Assembly: GCA_041659105.1 (NCBI GenBank)
Contig: JBAZYX010000016.1
Span: 1-47,151, forward strand
Origin: CAIUKV01 sp041659105
GTDB taxonomy: Bacteria > Actinomycetota > Acidimicrobiia > IMCC26256 > PALSA-555
Direction of reading: 5' to 3'
DNA: 47,151 nucleotides
Both the position numbers and the translations under genes were made by a program. Under the pieces are notes generated by a model. It had not been told where the DNA came from. It did not search any database and saw only the letters and a program-made list of their open reading frames with translations. Positions 46,627 through 47,151 of the stretch are shown here, piece after piece. Numbering within the stretch: position 1 is the stretch's first letter; every line of letters starts with the position of its first letter.

Positions 46627-47151
46627 GTGGCCGAGCCGCACCCCGGCCGGCTCGAGGGCAAGGTCGCGCTGATCACGGGCGCGGCGATGGGCCAGGGCGC
46701 GGCCGAGGCCCGGCGCTTCGTCGCGGAGGGCGCGCGGGTGGCGGTGACCGACGTGCTCGCCGACACCGCGCGCGAGGTGGCCGGGGAGATCGGCGACGCC
46801 GCGATCGCGGTGCCCCTCGACGTGACCGACCCGGAGCGATGGGACCACGCGGTGCGCGCCACCGTGGACGCCTTCGGCCGGATCGACGTGCTCGTGAACA
46901 ACGCCGGGATCGCGGTGCCGCCCGTGGTGCTCGAGGACATGGCGTGGGACGACCACCGCCGGATCCTCGCGGTGAACCTCGACGGTGTGCTCCTCGGCAT
47001 GCGCGCGGTCGTCCCGGTCATGCGCGACGGCGGGGGCGGTTCGATCGTGAACATCTCGTCGATCGACGGGATCGTGGGCGTGGCGGGGATGACGAGCTAC
47101 GCGGCCAGCAAGTTCGGGGTCACCGGGCTCACGAAATCCGCGGCGCTCGAG
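46627..47151 (+). CDS. SDR family oxidoreductase (cut by window edge)
   Basis: The first 175 residues of an SDR starting at GTG 46627, 10 bases after the previous stop, running off the end. RLEGKVALITGAAMGQGAAEARRF is the nucleotide-binding start, VNNAG and the catalytic Ser (NISS) and YAASK are present. It is the third member of the MaoC-SDR-SDR operon. No strong ribosome-binding site is visible before the GTG, so an alternative start a few codons later cannot be excluded. Confidence 0.88.
   Translation, partial: MAEPHPGRLEGKVALITGAAMGQGAAEARRFVAEGARVAVTDVLADTAREVAGEIGDAAIAVPLDVTDPERWDHAVRATVDAFGRIDVLVNNAGIAVPPVVLEDMAWDDHRRILAVNLDGVLLGMRAVVPVMRDGGGGSIVNISSIDGIVGVAGMTSYAASKFGVTGLTKSAALE

Overview
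The window is very GC-rich, densely coded chromosomal DNA with gaps almost all under 150 bases. It most likely comes from an actinomycete, and I infer the class Acidimicrobiia. Supporting signs are many paralogous acyl-CoA dehydrogenases, acyl-CoA ligases and short-chain dehydrogenases (SDRs), a luciferase-like F420-type oxidoreductase, a 3Fe-4S ferredoxin, a secreted tripeptidyl-aminopeptidase homologue, and promoters of the TANNNT leaderless type. I saw no rRNA or tRNA gene, insertion sequence, phage gene, plasmid gene or CRISPR array. I read no genes as mobile DNA.

Layout. 1-0.9 kb: an SDR coupled to a probable glutamine-synthetase-like gene cut by the edge. 1-5.5 kb: secreted peptidase, a two-subunit acyl-CoA dehydrogenase pair, a cupin and an EthD-like protein. 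5.5-11.7 kb: a decayed OsmC gene, a phosphotransferase, an intact OsmC protein, two methyltransferases, a glyoxalase-fold protein, a CaiC-like ligase, a coiled-coil protein and a small membrane protein. 11.7-16.8 kb: two overlapping amidohydrolases divergent from a TetR regulator, then an exopolyphosphatase. 16.9-22.7 kb: aldehyde dehydrogenase, ApbE, class II aldolase, two SDRs and the F420-type oxidoreductase. 22.7-27.1 kb: a tightly overlapped operon of two AMP-binding proteins, a DUF2889 protein and a MaoC protein. 27.1-33.8 kb: a cytochrome b-like/kinase-like fusion, thiolase, c-type heme protein, inositol-phosphatase-family enzyme, FGGY kinase, ferredoxin and alpha/beta hydrolase. 33.8-38 kb: a fused double acyl-CoA dehydrogenase, a LysM protein and a urate-oxidase-N-type membrane protein. 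38-47 kb: a further beta-oxidation region (acyl-CoA dehydrogenase, ligase, TetR, DM13 protein, thiolase-like protein, enoyl-CoA hydratase, HSD17B4-like SDR, MaoC, two SDRs).

Together the genes describe CoA-dependent breakdown of complex lipids, plausibly steroid or isoprenoid side chains: ligases activate, paired or fused acyl-CoA dehydrogenases oxidise, MaoC and crotonase proteins hydrate, SDRs oxidise and thiolase-type enzymes cleave. The substrate is inferred, not shown. The most interesting signals are a 23-bp operator shared by two divergent promoters 31 kb apart, at least ten promoters that place the transcription start on the start codon, a cytochrome b-like domain fused to a kinase-like domain that has lost its catalytic Asp, an AMP-binding enzyme lacking both usual lysines, and convergent gene pairs whose stop codons lie inside one shared hairpin.
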